Below, piece by piece: positions 9,127 to 19,371 of a DNA stretch of 64,000 bases. Within the stretch, counting starts at the first letter, position 1. Each line of letters starts with the position of its first letter. The notes beneath the pieces are model-generated. The model did no database searches, was not told the DNA's origin, and worked only from the letters and a program-made list of their open reading frames with translations. Made by a program: the position numbers and the translations under genes. The DNA lies in assembly GCF_000708755.2 (NCBI RefSeq), contig NZ_JGVU02000002.1, forward strand, positions 992,001 to 1,056,000. The letters are read 5' to 3'. This DNA comes from Metabacillus indicus LMG 22858 (GTDB lineage Bacteria > Bacillota > Bacilli > Bacillales > Bacillaceae).

Positions 9127-9258
9127 ATGGGACGCGACAGACAGGAAAAGAAATTGAAACAAAGCGGACGAGTGGAATCTGACAGAGATCAATCGTTAAC
9201 TTATAAAGGCGCTGCATCACTTGAAAGTCCGGAAGAATCGAGAGCCAGAAATAAATAA
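9127..9258 (+). CDS. ypzI: Small conserved protein YpzI
   Basis: 43 aa, highly charged, beginning MGRDRQEKKLKQSGRVESDR. It lies on the plus strand between seaA and fni and matches B. subtilis YpzI in sequence and position. The ATG follows a clear AGGAGGG site. The shared bidirectional terminator lies 20 bp past the stop. Function unknown; too short for many gene finders. Confidence 0.85.
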   Translation: MGRDRQEKKLKQSGRVESDRDQSLTYKGAASLESPEESRARNK

Positions 9259-9277
9259 GGTTTTATATATGCAAAAA

Positions 9278-9305
9278 ATCCGCATCTCTGCTTAGAGATG
9301 CGGAT
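9278..9305. terminator. Bidirectional terminator between ypzI and fni
   Basis: A 12-bp perfect stem (ATCCGCATCTCT/AGAGATGCGGAT) with loop GCTT. T-rich tails exist on both sides (six T on the minus strand, TACTTTATTT on the plus strand), so it serves converging ypzI and fni. Confidence 0.9.
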
Positions 9306-9309
9306 TACT

Positions 9310-10383
<1,074 letters not shown>

Positions 10384-11532
10384 TTACTTTTTTAATTTGT
10401 TTAATTGATCACCGATCATCTCACCAAGCTGGAAGCCGGATGATTCTTCTTTCGCCTGATAATTGCGGTAGTCTTCTTCGTCCGCTTTTTCAGGTTCTTC
10501 AAGCTCCCGGATGCTTAGGGAGATACGCTGTTCGTTCTCATTGACATCAAGCACTTTAACCTGAACGCTCTCGTTTTCAGAAAGAACTTCATGAGGTGTG
10601 CCGATGTGCTTGTTTGAGATCTGGGAGATATGGACAAGGCCTTCTACTCCAGGAAGAATTTCAACGAATGCTCCGAAAGAAACAAGACGTTTTACTGTAC
10701 CCTCAACAACGTCGCCCGCTTTCACCTGGCTTGTAATATTCTCCCATGGTCCAGGCAGGGTTTCTTTGATGGAAAGAGAAATCCGCTCGTTGTCACGGTC
10801 GACAGAAAGAACTTTGACCTGGACCTTCTGCCCTTCTTCAACAACTTCGGAAGGCTTGTCAACATGATTGTGCGAAAGCTGTGAAATGTGGACAAGACCG
10901 TCAATTCCGCCGATATCGACGAAAGCACCGAAATCAGTGAGGCGCTGGACAGTGCCTTCCAGCACTTCTCCTGCTTTGATCATGTCAAGGCGCTGCTGTT
11001 TTTTCTCACCCTGCTCTTTTTCTACGACCGCACGGTGAGACAGAATGACGCGGTTTTTCTCACGGTCAATTTCAACAACCATAAGAGAAAGCGTTTTGCC
11101 CCTGTAGTCAGAAAAATCTTCGACGAAATGTGATTCCACTAAAGACGCCGGTATGAATCCTCTGACACCGAGGTCTACAACAAGACCGCCTTTTACAACG
11201 TCTTTCACTTCCGCGTCAAACACTTCTTTTGATTCAAATTTGGCCTGAAGCTGATCCCAGGCAAGATCTGCATCTATCGCTCTTTTTGAAAGGATGAGGG
11301 CTTCATCCTCAACTTTTGTTACTTTCAGCTGCAATTCCTCATTTTCACTTACAACATCGGAAGCTTTTTCAACGTGCAGACTGGATAATTCACTGATTGG
11401 AATTATGCCTGTATGCTTTACGCCGTCAATTTCAACAATTACCTGTTTGTCTTCTACTTTGGTAACGATCCCTTTCAGGACATCACCGACTTCCGGTGTT
11501 TTTACTTCTACATCATTCATGTCTTCAACCAT
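10384..11532 (-). CDS. ypfD: S1-domain RNA-binding protein YpfD (30S protein S1 homologue)
   Basis: 382 aa with four consecutive S1 domains (about residues 15-85, 100-170, 188-257, 273-342). The last two contain the typical GLVHISQLS and GLVHISQIS. The C-terminal tail is acidic. The start is the ATG at 11532 behind AAGGAGGT; an earlier in-frame codon lacks a site. It is shorter than the six-domain S1 of proteobacteria, as usual in Bacillus, where S1 is not essential. Confidence 0.95.
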   Translation of the reverse strand: MVEDMNDVEVKTPEVGDVLKGIVTKVEDKQVIVEIDGVKHTGIIPISELSSLHVEKASDVVSENEELQLKVTKVEDEALILSKRAIDADLAWDQLQAKFESKEVFDAEVKDVVKGGLVVDLGVRGFIPASLVESHFVEDFSDYRGKTLSLMVVEIDREKNRVILSHRAVVEKEQGEKKQQRLDMIKAGEVLEGTVQRLTDFGAFVDIGGIDGLVHISQLSHNHVDKPSEVVEEGQKVQVKVLSVDRDNERISLSIKETLPGPWENITSQVKAGDVVEGTVKRLVSFGAFVEILPGVEGLVHISQISNKHIGTPHEVLSENESVQVKVLDVNENEQRISLSIRELEEPEKADEEDYRNYQAKEESSGFQLGEMIGDQLNKLKK

Positions 11533-11661
11533 TCCAATTACCTCCTTGGTCACAACCCACGACTTAGTTGGATATGTATGAAATCACTTTTTAGAATAAA
11601 GTGAAAATACTCTTTTTACTAACTTCTAATAAATGCTACATTTTGTCAAGTAGTTAGACTC

Positions 11662-12252
11662 TTAAGATTGATGTTTTTCGAGCAATTCAGCAATTTTCGA
11701 CATAATCAGTTCTGTAGCCTCATCTGCGGACGTTTTCTTCTCGCGGAGCGGAGCAAAATCGATCGGTGGACCGAAATAAACCCTTACTTTCTGAAAAGGC
11801 TTGTAGGTGCCGATAATGGCACACGGGACGATGCTTGCATCTGATTTCAGCGCAAAGAATCCTGCGCCTGCCAGTCCCTTTCCAAGCTTGCCGTCCTTGC
11901 TCCGTGTTCCTTCCGGAAACAGGCCGAGCACTCCGCCGTCTTTCAGGACATTGAGCCCTTTCCTGATGGCTTCCCTGTCGCTCATTCCTCTTTTAACCGG
12001 GAATGAGCCGACTTTCCTAACTATACCCCCAAGAACCGGCACCCGAAACAATTCTTCTTTCGCCATAAAATGCACCTGTCTCGGCGCGCAGATTCCGACG
12101 GTCGGGGGATCCAGATTGTCAATATGGTTTGAACAGAGAAGAACAGCGCCGTCTTTTGGAAAGTGTTCTTTCCCGTGAATTTCAATCCTGTACAGCGGAA
12201 AAAAAACCGACGCGACAACACCCTTGGCAAATTGATAAAAACTCATCCGCAT
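11662..12252 (-). CDS. plsC: 1-acyl-sn-glycerol-3-phosphate acyltransferase
   Basis: 196 aa. It acylates lysophosphatidic acid to phosphatidic acid at the membrane. Motifs in order: NHIDNLD (NHx4D catalytic pair, near residue 42), GSFPVKRG, FPEGTRS and an IVPCAIIGT segment. The chosen ATG overlaps the cmk stop (TGATG) and has GAGAGG at 5 nt; a TTG 3 bp upstream is also possible. Translationally coupled to cmk. I recall no plsC between cmk and ypfD in B. subtilis 168, but many other Bacillaceae have it. Confidence 0.92.
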   Translation of the reverse strand: MRMSFYQFAKGVVASVFFPLYRIEIHGKEHFPKDGAVLLCSNHIDNLDPPTVGICAPRQVHFMAKEELFRVPVLGGIVRKVGSFPVKRGMSDREAIRKGLNVLKDGGVLGLFPEGTRSKDGKLGKGLAGAGFFALKSDASIVPCAIIGTYKPFQKVRVYFGPPIDFAPLREKKTSADEATELIMSKIAELLEKHQS

Positions 12253-12923
12253 CAAAGCCTCTCTTGGACAATTTTTTTAATTTCATCTACAACTCCCTGA
12301 ATGGAGAGAGAGGTTGTATCGATTTCAACTGCATCCTCTGCTTTTTTCAACGGGGCTACTTCTCTTTCTGAATCAAGCTTGTCTCTTCTTTCAATCTCAA
12401 GTTCAAGCTGCGCAAGATCAGAGGTAAAGCCCTTAGAAAGATTTTCTTCATGCCTTCTTTTTGCGCGCTCAGTAACAGAAGCGCGAAGGAAAATTTTCAC
12501 TTCCGCATTCGGCAGCACGTGCGTTCCGATATCCCTGCCGTCCATGACCACTCTTCCGTTTACAGCCATATCCTGCTGGCGTTTCACCATTTCTTCCCGC
12601 ACGGATGCATGCTTGGCCGCAATGGATACAGAGTTTGTCACTTCATGTGAACGGATTTGCTCTGTGACATTTTCCCCATTCACAAAAACAAGCTGGCCGC
12701 TTTCACTTGGAACTAGTTCAATATGTGCATCCGAAAGAATTTCTTTAACAGCTGCTTCATTTTCAAGGTCCTCATTTTTCTTAAGGACCATGTATGTGAG
12801 TGCTCTGTACATAGCTCCCGTGTCAATATATAAATATGAATAATCTTCTGCAAGTATTTTCGCAACTGTACTTTTGCCTGCAGCAGCAGGGCCGTCAATT
12901 GCAATAGAAATAGTACGTTCCAT
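12252..12923 (-). CDS. cmk: Cytidylate kinase
   Basis: 223 aa. It phosphorylates CMP/dCMP. Visible: P-loop GPAAAGKST (residues 10-18), [29 protein letters not shown] and the lid segment [10 protein letters not shown]. Overlaps plsC by one base of its stop codon. The start codon follows GAGGA. Confidence 0.97.
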   Translation of the reverse strand: MERTISIAIDGPAAAGKSTVAKILAEDYSYLYIDTGAMYRALTYMVLKKNEDLENEAAVKEILSDAHIELVPSESGQLVFVNGENVTEQIRSHEVTNSVSIAAKHASVREEMVKRQQDMAVNGRVVMDGRDIGTHVLPNAEVKIFLRASVTERAKRRHEENLSKGFTSDLAQLELEIERRDKLDSEREVAPLKKAEDAVEIDTTSLSIQGVVDEIKKIVQERL

Positions 12924-13006
12924 AGTTCCTCCTCGGGTAGTTTACCAGATTCTTAGCCTGAGCCGCTCTGGCAGGCTTTTTAGAACAAACAAAAAAGAAT
13001 GCAGGT

Positions 13007-13201
13007 TTACTTGTCCTGCACACTGGATTGTTTGAACGTTTCAAGCCATTCGCTGATTGTCAGTTTGTTTACACCTTCATATTGTACCACACGCGAGATG
13101 TGAGGCTGCAAACCAGGATTTGTCAGGGCAGCCTGCGCGCACAGGAGCAATATCAGATGGATCATGATTAGTTTAAAGAGTATTCTCTCTGCCCGTTTCA
13201 T
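13007..13201 (-). CDS. ypfB: YpfB-like small membrane protein (DUF5359)
   Basis: 64 aa with a single N-terminal membrane segment (about residues 8-28) and a short extracellular tail containing RVVQYEGVNKLT, typical of the YpfB/DUF5359 family. It lies between motI and cmk as in B. subtilis. Function unknown. Confidence 0.8.
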   Translation of the reverse strand: MKRAERILFKLIMIHLILLLCAQAALTNPGLQPHISRVVQYEGVNKLTISEWLETFKQSSVQDK

Positions 13202-13252
13202 CTACTTATCAAACTCCGTTTTTACCATTAGTATGGTGCAGGAGCGCGGGTC

Positions 13253-13915
13253 TTATTCGGCTGCAGTCTTCTTTTTCTTCAGAAGCAGCTCCTGGTCGAA
13301 GCAATACTGCAGCAGCTGTTTCCGGTCAGTTTCTGTCATATCCGTAAATTCCAGGGCCGCTATGCCCGATTTGCCGGCATTTATTACGTTCGCCTGAATT
13401 TTCGCGTACTGGATACTGCCGTTTTGGAAATGGAGAGAAAGCCACATCCATACTTGATCATTTTCATTAAGCCCTGCGTTTGCAGGCACCTTCACGGCGG
13501 CTCCACCTGCACTTAAATCCACGGTTAAGGCTGTAAAAGGCTTAAAAGCATCAGATACAGAATGAATGGCGGCATCGGCATCTGTTTCAACTCTTACATA
13601 TTCTCTTCTTTGCACTTTTGTAAAGCCATTCTGTTCAGGAAGCGTAAAAGCAAGCATTGGAATACTTTCTTTTTTTCTGTGAAGAAGAACAGACTGAAAC
13701 AAATATGCCTGCCCATGCTGTGAAAAAAAGGCGTTTATTTCTGTTCCATTTAAAAGAAAGGTCGTTTTGCCTGTTTCGTCATTAATCGGATAATCGGTAT
13801 ATAAGACCCGGTCCTTTAGATCGACTACCCGGCATCTTAATCTTGCCGCATCCCCGCCCTGCACTTCAATATACAGTGTATCTCCAATTGCCAGCACATG
13901 ATCACACTCTTTCAT
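13253..13915 (-). CDS. motI: PilZ-domain c-di-GMP receptor MotI (YpfA)
   Basis: 220 aa: an N-terminal YcgR-like domain and a C-terminal PilZ domain. Both c-di-GMP-binding signatures are present, RREYVR at residues 103-108 and DLSAGG at 133-138. In B. subtilis this protein (YpfA/DgrA/MotI) binds c-di-GMP and then disengages MotA to inhibit flagellar rotation. Position next to ypfB is conserved. The start ATG has only a modest purine-rich site (AAGAGAG). Confidence 0.92.
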   Translation of the reverse strand: MKECDHVLAIGDTLYIEVQGGDAARLRCRVVDLKDRVLYTDYPINDETGKTTFLLNGTEINAFFSQHGQAYLFQSVLLHRKKESIPMLAFTLPEQNGFTKVQRREYVRVETDADAAIHSVSDAFKPFTALTVDLSAGGAAVKVPANAGLNENDQVWMWLSLHFQNGSIQYAKIQANVINAGKSGIAALEFTDMTETDRKQLLQYCFDQELLLKKKKTAAE

Positions 13916-13949
13916 TCTCTCTTCTTTTATTAAATCATGTAATAAAAAA

Positions 13950-13977
13950 AAGGAAAAGCCTTATTCTGCTTTTCCTT
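13950..13977 (-). terminator. Terminator of the sleB-ypeB operon
   Basis: A 10-bp stem (AAGGAAAAGC/GCTTTTCCTT), then eight T on the minus strand, 16 bp past the ypeB stop. Confidence 0.92.
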
Positions 13978-13992
13978 CTGAAAAAAATCCTC

Positions 13993-15336
13993 CTAAATTT
14001 CCTGATAAATCGGTTCGGAGTTATCCAGTTTTTCAACCTTTTCTTCTGAACCGTCTTCAGCGTTCACAAAGATCCGGTACGTGTCATTCTCCATCGTTCC
14101 CAAGAACTCGTAGCAGAGAACTTCTTCTCCGAGCTCATTTGTGATGATGGCGAGTCTGTCTTCCTGAACCATCAGATTCGGATTCACAAAGCCCTTAGCC
14201 TCTTCTGTGCTGAGCTTTGCCTTAGGAATTTCGCGTTTTCTGTGAGAGGCAAGATAATCCCTTGCAGAAAAACCGATGACTTTGCCGTCATCAAGCGCCA
14301 CTTTCATGCGGATTGCATCAGGGTACAGCCTTACGTTTTCATAGACGGAAACAAAGGAAAAGATTCCGATGTTCTCAAACTGTGCGCTTTCGTAAAGAAT
14401 GAGATCTGAAAAACCTTGATCTTTCAAGAATTTGGCCGCGTTGTTTGAAGCCTCATTCAGGCTGATCTTCGGTTGTGCCACTTTGCGGTTTTGAAGCAGC
14501 CAGATAGGATATCCGCCTTTTTTCGTGATATCAAGATAGATCTCCGATTTCTTTTTAGGGTCATTGACCGATACACTGTAAAATTCAAGGGGAGATCCTT
14601 TTCCATTTGGAGTCACTTTCATATTTCCCGTAGAGCCTGGAACAAATTTTTCGACAATTTTCGGAACTTCTTTTTCAGTAATGACTTTACCTTTTAAATG
14701 ATTAAAGCCTTCCTCTTCTTTTTTTACTGAAGTAAACGACGGGTCAAAGTCTGTGCTTGAGTAAGCATTCACATTTTTTTCAACCGTTTTAAATCCGTTA
14801 ATAATCGTGTTATCCTGCTTTTCTTCACCTGCAGCAAGGGCAAGCTCTACATCCATCCAGCGCAGGTTATTATCAATAACCATATGCTGAACATTCCGCA
14901 GCTCTTTTTGAATATCTTCTGATTTTGCATACAGCTGCTTTAAAGTTGCGTATTCCTGATCTGAAAGCGGTTCTTTGTCAAGGTCTCTGACTGCTGTGCG
15001 GTAGCTGAAATCAGAAATGCTTGCGAGAAATTCCTCTGTTTTATTGAACGGCAGCAGAGTCAGCGGAAGCTGTCCTACATCTGAATGTGCTTCTGATGTG
15101 ATTCTCCAGACTTCAACAAGACCGGGAGAAAGTGATTTTCTTGAATTCATGGCAAGAGTTGCGCCGATTTTATCATGCAGCTGGTCCACTTGATAGGTCA
15201 GGTCATGGAAAGCCCTCTGATAATTGTTTTCTGCATGTATCAGCACGGCATTTTTCTCCTGATGCTCTTTATAGCCCCAATAAGCCGTTCCGACAACACC
15301 AATTGTAAGTATTGCGATCAAAATCCCTCTGATCAT
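13993..15336 (-). CDS. ypeB: Germination protein YpeB
   Basis: 447 aa. One N-terminal membrane segment (about residues 2-20), a long helical region and C-terminal PepSY-type domains. YpeB is needed for stable localisation and inhibition of the cortex lytic enzyme SleB in dormant spores. The ATG at 15336 has AGAGGTG at 6 nt; the upstream GTG in the same frame lies inside that site and is rejected. It follows sleB by 12 bp. Confidence 0.97.
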   Translation of the reverse strand: MIRGILIAILTIGVVGTAYWGYKEHQEKNAVLIHAENNYQRAFHDLTYQVDQLHDKIGATLAMNSRKSLSPGLVEVWRITSEAHSDVGQLPLTLLPFNKTEEFLASISDFSYRTAVRDLDKEPLSDQEYATLKQLYAKSEDIQKELRNVQHMVIDNNLRWMDVELALAAGEEKQDNTIINGFKTVEKNVNAYSSTDFDPSFTSVKKEEEGFNHLKGKVITEKEVPKIVEKFVPGSTGNMKVTPNGKGSPLEFYSVSVNDPKKKSEIYLDITKKGGYPIWLLQNRKVAQPKISLNEASNNAAKFLKDQGFSDLILYESAQFENIGIFSFVSVYENVRLYPDAIRMKVALDDGKVIGFSARDYLASHRKREIPKAKLSTEEAKGFVNPNLMVQEDRLAIITNELGEEVLCYEFLGTMENDTYRIFVNAEDGSEEKVEKLDNSEPIYQEI

Positions 15337-15348
15337 TTTGTTCACCTC

Positions 15349-16308
15349 TTAATTACAGAATATGTGCTTTCCAATCTGTTTAATTTGAGGACGTCCCCAA
15401 ATCCATCCGCTTGTCGCTGTATCAGGGTTAAAGTAATAAATGGCCCCTTCAGTCGGATCCCATCCATTAATCGCATCCATGACTGCTTTTTTAGCTGTAT
15501 CGTTTGGTGTCAGCCAAATCTGGCCGTCAGCTACAGCTGTGAACGCCCGCGGTTCAAAAATAACGCCTGACACCGTATTCGGGAATGTTGCGCTGTCCAC
15601 CCGGTTGATGATAACCGCTGCAACCGCTACCTGTCCGATATAAGGTTCGCCGCGTGCTTCCCCGTATACGGCATTAGCCATCAGCTGAATGTCATTTTGT
15701 GAAAATCCTTCCGGCATATTGACGGCCGTTGTTTTTGCTTTGCTTTGTGATTTAGGCTGAGCCTGCTTCTTTGGCTGTGCCTGCTGCTTCTGCTGAGGTG
15801 CCTGCGCTTTTGGCTGCTCTTTTTGCTGAGCCTGGCCTGCAGGCGCTTTTTGGCCGCCTTTTTTTCCATAGGTCGCTTTGAGCTTCGCCTTATATTCCTT
15901 TGAAGGAGCAACCTGTCTGTCGAGCGGCACGCCGCCATAATGAGTGAAATCTTTTCCTTTGTTCAACTGTCTGTGGACAAAATCACGGTAGTATTTTGTA
16001 GTCTGTGACAATTTATGCTTCGTTGCTTCTCCGACCAGACCATCAATCTCTTTCAGCCCAAATTCGTATTGAAAATTGCGCACCGCCCAATATGTGCTCC
16101 ACCCATACACCCCGTCAATTGAACCGTTATAATAGCCGTTGTACTGCAATCTTGCCTGCAGTTCCACAACATCATCGCCAACAGCGCCTTTTTGAATCAC
16201 TTGATCCGAAAACGCATGGGCTTCATTTTGATTAAAAATCGTTAATTGAAAAACAAGGGCAATCATCACTGCACCCGCCGTCATCCAAATGAAACGTTTT
16301 TTCTGCAT
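15349..16308 (-). CDS. sleB: Spore cortex-lytic enzyme SleB
   Basis: 319 aa. A signal peptide ends at AHA (about residue 32). Then come a peptidoglycan-binding domain (about 40-100), a low-complexity Q/K/P/A-rich linker (about 150-195) and a C-terminal lytic transglycosylase domain with YGEARGEPYIGQVAVAAV carrying the catalytic Glu. SleB cleaves muramic-lactam cortex peptidoglycan during germination. The start follows GAGGAGG. The linker is rather long and repetitive. Operon with ypeB, expected to be forespore expressed. Confidence 0.97.
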   Translation of the reverse strand: MQKKRFIWMTAGAVMIALVFQLTIFNQNEAHAFSDQVIQKGAVGDDVVELQARLQYNGYYNGSIDGVYGWSTYWAVRNFQYEFGLKEIDGLVGEATKHKLSQTTKYYRDFVHRQLNKGKDFTHYGGVPLDRQVAPSKEYKAKLKATYGKKGGQKAPAGQAQQKEQPKAQAPQQKQQAQPKKQAQPKSQSKAKTTAVNMPEGFSQNDIQLMANAVYGEARGEPYIGQVAVAAVIINRVDSATFPNTVSGVIFEPRAFTAVADGQIWLTPNDTAKKAVMDAINGWDPTEGAIYYFNPDTATSGWIWGRPQIKQIGKHIFCN

Positions 16309-16481
16309 GCTGCTGCCTCCTCATGATTGATGAATTTCCTTACAACGTATTTTTTGTTGTAATTGGTATTTTATACAGCATGTTTAGAAGTTCTGTTCAT
16401 TTAGAGGTGAAATGGAAATGGCAATTCAGCTGTAATCCTGGTGCTGAACCGAACTTTCCGCAGGGGGCGCAATGCGCAAAA

Positions 16482-16508
16482 AAAGCAATCCTGGTGCAGG
16501 ATTGCTTT
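16482..16508 (-). terminator. Terminator of prsW
   Basis: A 12-bp perfect stem (AAAGCAATCCTG/CAGGATTGCTTT), 3-nt loop, then T-rich tail on the minus strand, 15 bp past the prsW stop. Confidence 0.92.
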
Positions 16509-16522
16509 TACGGATCCGTATT

Positions 16523-17197
16523 TTATTGTTTTAAAGCCACTGCATACTTATTATGTTTAATCATTCTCGCTTTTTTTGCTTTATGCAGGGAAAACCACCA
16601 GAGACATAGCATAAATGGCACCATATAAAGCGGCCAGAGCTTGTGGGCAACAAGGATATAGTCATACAATCCATGCAAAATGACGGGAACCATTAACGAA
16701 AAAAGAATCCATTTTCTTTTTTCCGAGAGCTCGGAAAACTTTCCTTTTCCCATGTAATAGCCCATAATCACGCCAAATAATGCGTGACTGGAAACCGGAA
16801 GCAGCGCACGGCCGACAGCAAATTCAAGTCCGTTTCCTACTAAGTATAAAATATTTTCAAGTGTAGCAAAGCCCAGTGATGAAGCGACCCCGTACACTAT
16901 GCCGTCGTAATGTTCATCAAAATGAACATGCGGATAGATGGTCACAAATAAAATAAACCATTTAAAAAATTCTTCCAAAAGTCCGCTCGAGAAAAAAGCC
17001 AGCAGCACCTTTGAGTCAATGATCTGTTCCGTCTCAAGCACATACTGAATAAACATGATCGGAAAAACAAGCAGCGCCCCGAAGGCAAATGACCGGAACA
17101 CCATATAAATCGGCTCTGCTTCATATTGGTCCTTTAAATAGAAATAACTTAAAATGGCTAAGCCAGGGGCTATGCCGGCAGAAATAATGGCAATCAT
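16523..17197 (-). CDS. prsW: Site-1 protease PrsW (glutamic-type intramembrane protease)
   Basis: 224 aa, polytopic. In B. subtilis PrsW performs the first cut of anti-sigma factor RsiW, releasing SigW under envelope stress. The active-site EE pair lies in GLLEEFFKW and is followed by [12 protein letters not shown] and conserved HALFGVIMG and LHGLYD segments. The ATG at 17197 gives the conserved [12 protein letters not shown] with AGAAGG at 7 nt; an upstream TTG start is less likely. No rsiW-like gene is in this window. Confidence 0.95.
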   Translation of the reverse strand: MIAIISAGIAPGLAILSYFYLKDQYEAEPIYMVFRSFAFGALLVFPIMFIQYVLETEQIIDSKVLLAFFSSGLLEEFFKWFILFVTIYPHVHFDEHYDGIVYGVASSLGFATLENILYLVGNGLEFAVGRALLPVSSHALFGVIMGYYMGKGKFSELSEKRKWILFSLMVPVILHGLYDYILVAHKLWPLYMVPFMLCLWWFSLHKAKKARMIKHNKYAVALKQ

Positions 17198-17256
17198 CCG
17201 CAGGCCTTCTTTCTTCAAAATTCTTCTATTTATAATGGTATCATGTTATCGTAAAA

Positions 17257-17284
17257 TTGAAAATGAATTGCGAGAAAAGATATT
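17257..17284 (+). promoter_or_regulatory. Possible SigA promoter of ansA
   Basis: TTGAAA, a 16-bp spacer, then GATATT (4 of 6 matches), ending 18 bp before the ansA start codon. Weak -10. Confidence 0.3.
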
Positions 17285-17302
17285 GAACAACCGGAGGGGC
17301 TT

Positions 17303-18271
17303 ATGAAACATATTTTTGTCATCCATACAGGCGGAACCATTTCGATGAGCGAAGATGAAACAACCGGCGAGGTCAAGCAGGGAGAATCCAATCCGCTGCT
17401 TAAGCATTTGCTTACGTTTAACGATATTGTGATTACTTCAAAAGAACTTTTTTATCTGCCTTCACCGCACATCACGCCAAAAGAAATGCTCGAACTTAAA
17501 GAAACGATTAAAAAAGCATGTCAAAAAGATCAAATAGATGGAATTGTGATTACACACGGAACGGACACATTGGAGGAAACAGCCTACTTTCTTGATTTAA
17601 CTCTTAATGTACGGATTCCTGTCGTCATAACAGGCGCCATGCGCTCAAGCAATGAGCTCGGGTCGGACGGGCTGTATAACCTTGTTTCCTCTATTCAGGT
17701 GGCTGCGAGCACTGAAGCTGCAGATATGGGCGTGCTTGTCGTAATGAATGATGAGGTGCACTCGGCAAAAAACGCTACCAAGACCCACACCAGCAACGTT
17801 GCTACCTTCCAGAGTCCTCAGTACGGACCCATTGGAATTGTCAACAAGCGCGGAGTGGCTTTTCATCACAAACCTGTAAACCGCACTCATCTTAAAGCCG
17901 ATCATCTGACGAAACAGGTCATGCTTCTTAAAGCTTATGCAGGGATGGACGACACAATTTTAAAGGCAATCGCCGAAGTGAAGCCTGACGGTCTTGTCAT
18001 TGAAGCGCTTGGACAGGGCAACCTTCCGCCAACCTTAATGCCTGCACTTGCTAAACTTATGAATGCAGGCGTCAAAATTGTCATTGTTTCGAGATGCTTT
18101 AACGGCATTGTTCAGGATATTTATTCTTATGAAGGCGGAGGAAAAACACTGAAAGAAGCCGGCATTATCTTCAGCAACGGCCTGAACGGGCAAAAAGCCC
18201 GCCTGAAACTGATGATTGCTCTTGAGACAACACAGGATGCAGGCGAACTTCAGAAGATTTTTTCCTTTTAA
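17303..18271 (+). CDS. ansA: L-asparaginase
   Basis: 322 aa. It hydrolyses L-asparagine to aspartate and ammonia. Both catalytic threonine motifs are visible: TGGTIS at residues 9-14 and HGTDTLEET near residue 83. MRSSNELGSDG and the C-terminal domain complete the fold. No signal peptide, so it is cytoplasmic. Start behind GGAGGGG. Divergent from prsW and converging with ypdA at a shared terminator. The symbol is by family; this copy is not next to an ansB. Confidence 0.93.
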   Translation: MKHIFVIHTGGTISMSEDETTGEVKQGESNPLLKHLLTFNDIVITSKELFYLPSPHITPKEMLELKETIKKACQKDQIDGIVITHGTDTLEETAYFLDLTLNVRIPVVITGAMRSSNELGSDGLYNLVSSIQVAASTEAADMGVLVVMNDEVHSAKNATKTHTSNVATFQSPQYGPIGIVNKRGVAFHHKPVNRTHLKADHLTKQVMLLKAYAGMDDTILKAIAEVKPDGLVIEALGQGNLPPTLMPALAKLMNAGVKIVIVSRCFNGIVQDIYSYEGGGKTLKEAGIIFSNGLNGQKARLKLMIALETTQDAGELQKIFSF

Positions 18272-18286
18272 AGAACCAGACAAAAA

Positions 18287-18316
18287 AAAGACATCACCTT
18301 ATGGAGTGATGTCTTT
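18287..18316. terminator. Bidirectional terminator between ansA and ypdA
   Basis: An 11-bp stem (AAAGACATCAC/GTGATGTCTTT) with seven T on the plus strand and A/T-rich tail on the minus strand. The last codons and stop of ypdA lie inside the hairpin. Confidence 0.9.
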
Positions 18317-19279
18317 TTTTGCTGCGATGTTTTCTGCAATCAGTCCGCCATGGAACCGTCCGTTTTCAATAAAGATTTCATTTGCGTTATTCCCGGCTGC
18401 AATGACGCCCGCAATATAAATGCCCGCTTCGTTTGTTTCCATCGTTTCTTCTGAAAAAGCAGGACGTCCCGTAGCGGGATCAATGTCCACACCCATTTTT
18501 GTCAGGAAAGAATGATCCGGATGATAGCCTGTCATCGCAAAGACAAAATCATTTTGGATCGTCACTTCTTCTTTGCAGTCTTTTTCATAGACAACTGTAT
18601 CCTCTGTTATCCGCTTTAAGAGTGAATTAAATTTCATTTTAATGGTTCCGTTTCTGACAAGCGCTTCAAATTCAGGGAGAATCCAAGGCTTAACGCTTGG
18701 CGAATACGAACCGCCCCTGTAAATAACCGTGACTCTGGCCCCTGAGTGCACCAGTTCAAGCGCCGCATCGACGCTTGAGTTTTTTCCGCCCACAACGACG
18801 ACATCTTTATCAAAAAATGGATGACCCTCTTTAAAGTAGTGAAACACCTTTGGAAGGTCCTCACCCTCAATGTTCATATAGTTAGGATGATCATAATACC
18901 CGGTTGCGACAATGATGTAATCTGCATTGTATGTATCCTTTGATGTTGAAACAATAAAGGACTTGCCTTCCTTTGTTACGCCTGTCACTTTTTCAAAGGC
19001 GTGAATTCTCAGACTGCTGCGCCTGACGACATCACGGTAATAGGCAAGCGCCTGAATTCTGTAAGGCTTCCTGTTTTCAGTAATAAACGGAATGCCTCCA
19101 ATTTCCAGCTTCTCGGCTGTACTGAAAAAAGTCTGGTGTGTAGGATAATGATAAATAGAATTAACAATATTTCCTTTTTCTATAATAAGGGCATCGATCC
19201 CTTTTTCTTTTAAAGCAAGTGCCGCCGCAAGTCCGCATGGACCTCCTCCGATAATGATGACCTCTTCTTTTTTCACCAT
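18299..19279 (-). CDS. ypdA: YpdA-family bacillithiol disulfide reductase (Bdr)
   Basis: 326 aa flavoprotein. N-terminal FAD motif GGGPCGLAAA contains the family's reactive Cys (residue 15 here); a second nucleotide motif VVGGKNSSVDAALEL binds NADPH. YpdA reduces oxidised bacillithiol. An upstream in-frame extension exists, but the ATG at 19279 follows AGGAG at 5 nt and matches the conserved N-terminus. It sits directly downstream of gudB, past that gene's terminator, as in B. subtilis. Confidence 0.95.
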   Translation of the reverse strand: MVKKEEVIIIGGGPCGLAAALALKEKGIDALIIEKGNIVNSIYHYPTHQTFFSTAEKLEIGGIPFITENRKPYRIQALAYYRDVVRRSSLRIHAFEKVTGVTKEGKSFIVSTSKDTYNADYIIVATGYYDHPNYMNIEGEDLPKVFHYFKEGHPFFDKDVVVVGGKNSSVDAALELVHSGARVTVIYRGGSYSPSVKPWILPEFEALVRNGTIKMKFNSLLKRITEDTVVYEKDCKEEVTIQNDFVFAMTGYHPDHSFLTKMGVDIDPATGRPAFSEETMETNEAGIYIAGVIAAGNNANEIFIENGRFHGGLIAENIAAKKDITP

Positions 19280-19317
19280 GTTCACTCCTGAATTTCTAGT
19301 TTTTGCTACATGCAAAA

Positions 19318-19347
19318 AAATCTCCTACCGGTAATGATAGGAGATTT
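19318..19347 (-). terminator. Terminator of gudB
   Basis: A 10-bp perfect stem (AAATCTCCTA/TAGGAGATTT), then a run of T on the minus strand, 25 bp past the gudB stop. Confidence 0.92.
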
Positions 19348-19371
19348 CATGAACAGTTGCAAACAATTAAC

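Noticed and set aside
12955-12977. Hairpin AGCCTG/CAGGCT with TTTT on the plus strand upstream of cmk
   Set aside because: No plus-strand gene precedes it; stem is only 6 bp. Probably chance.
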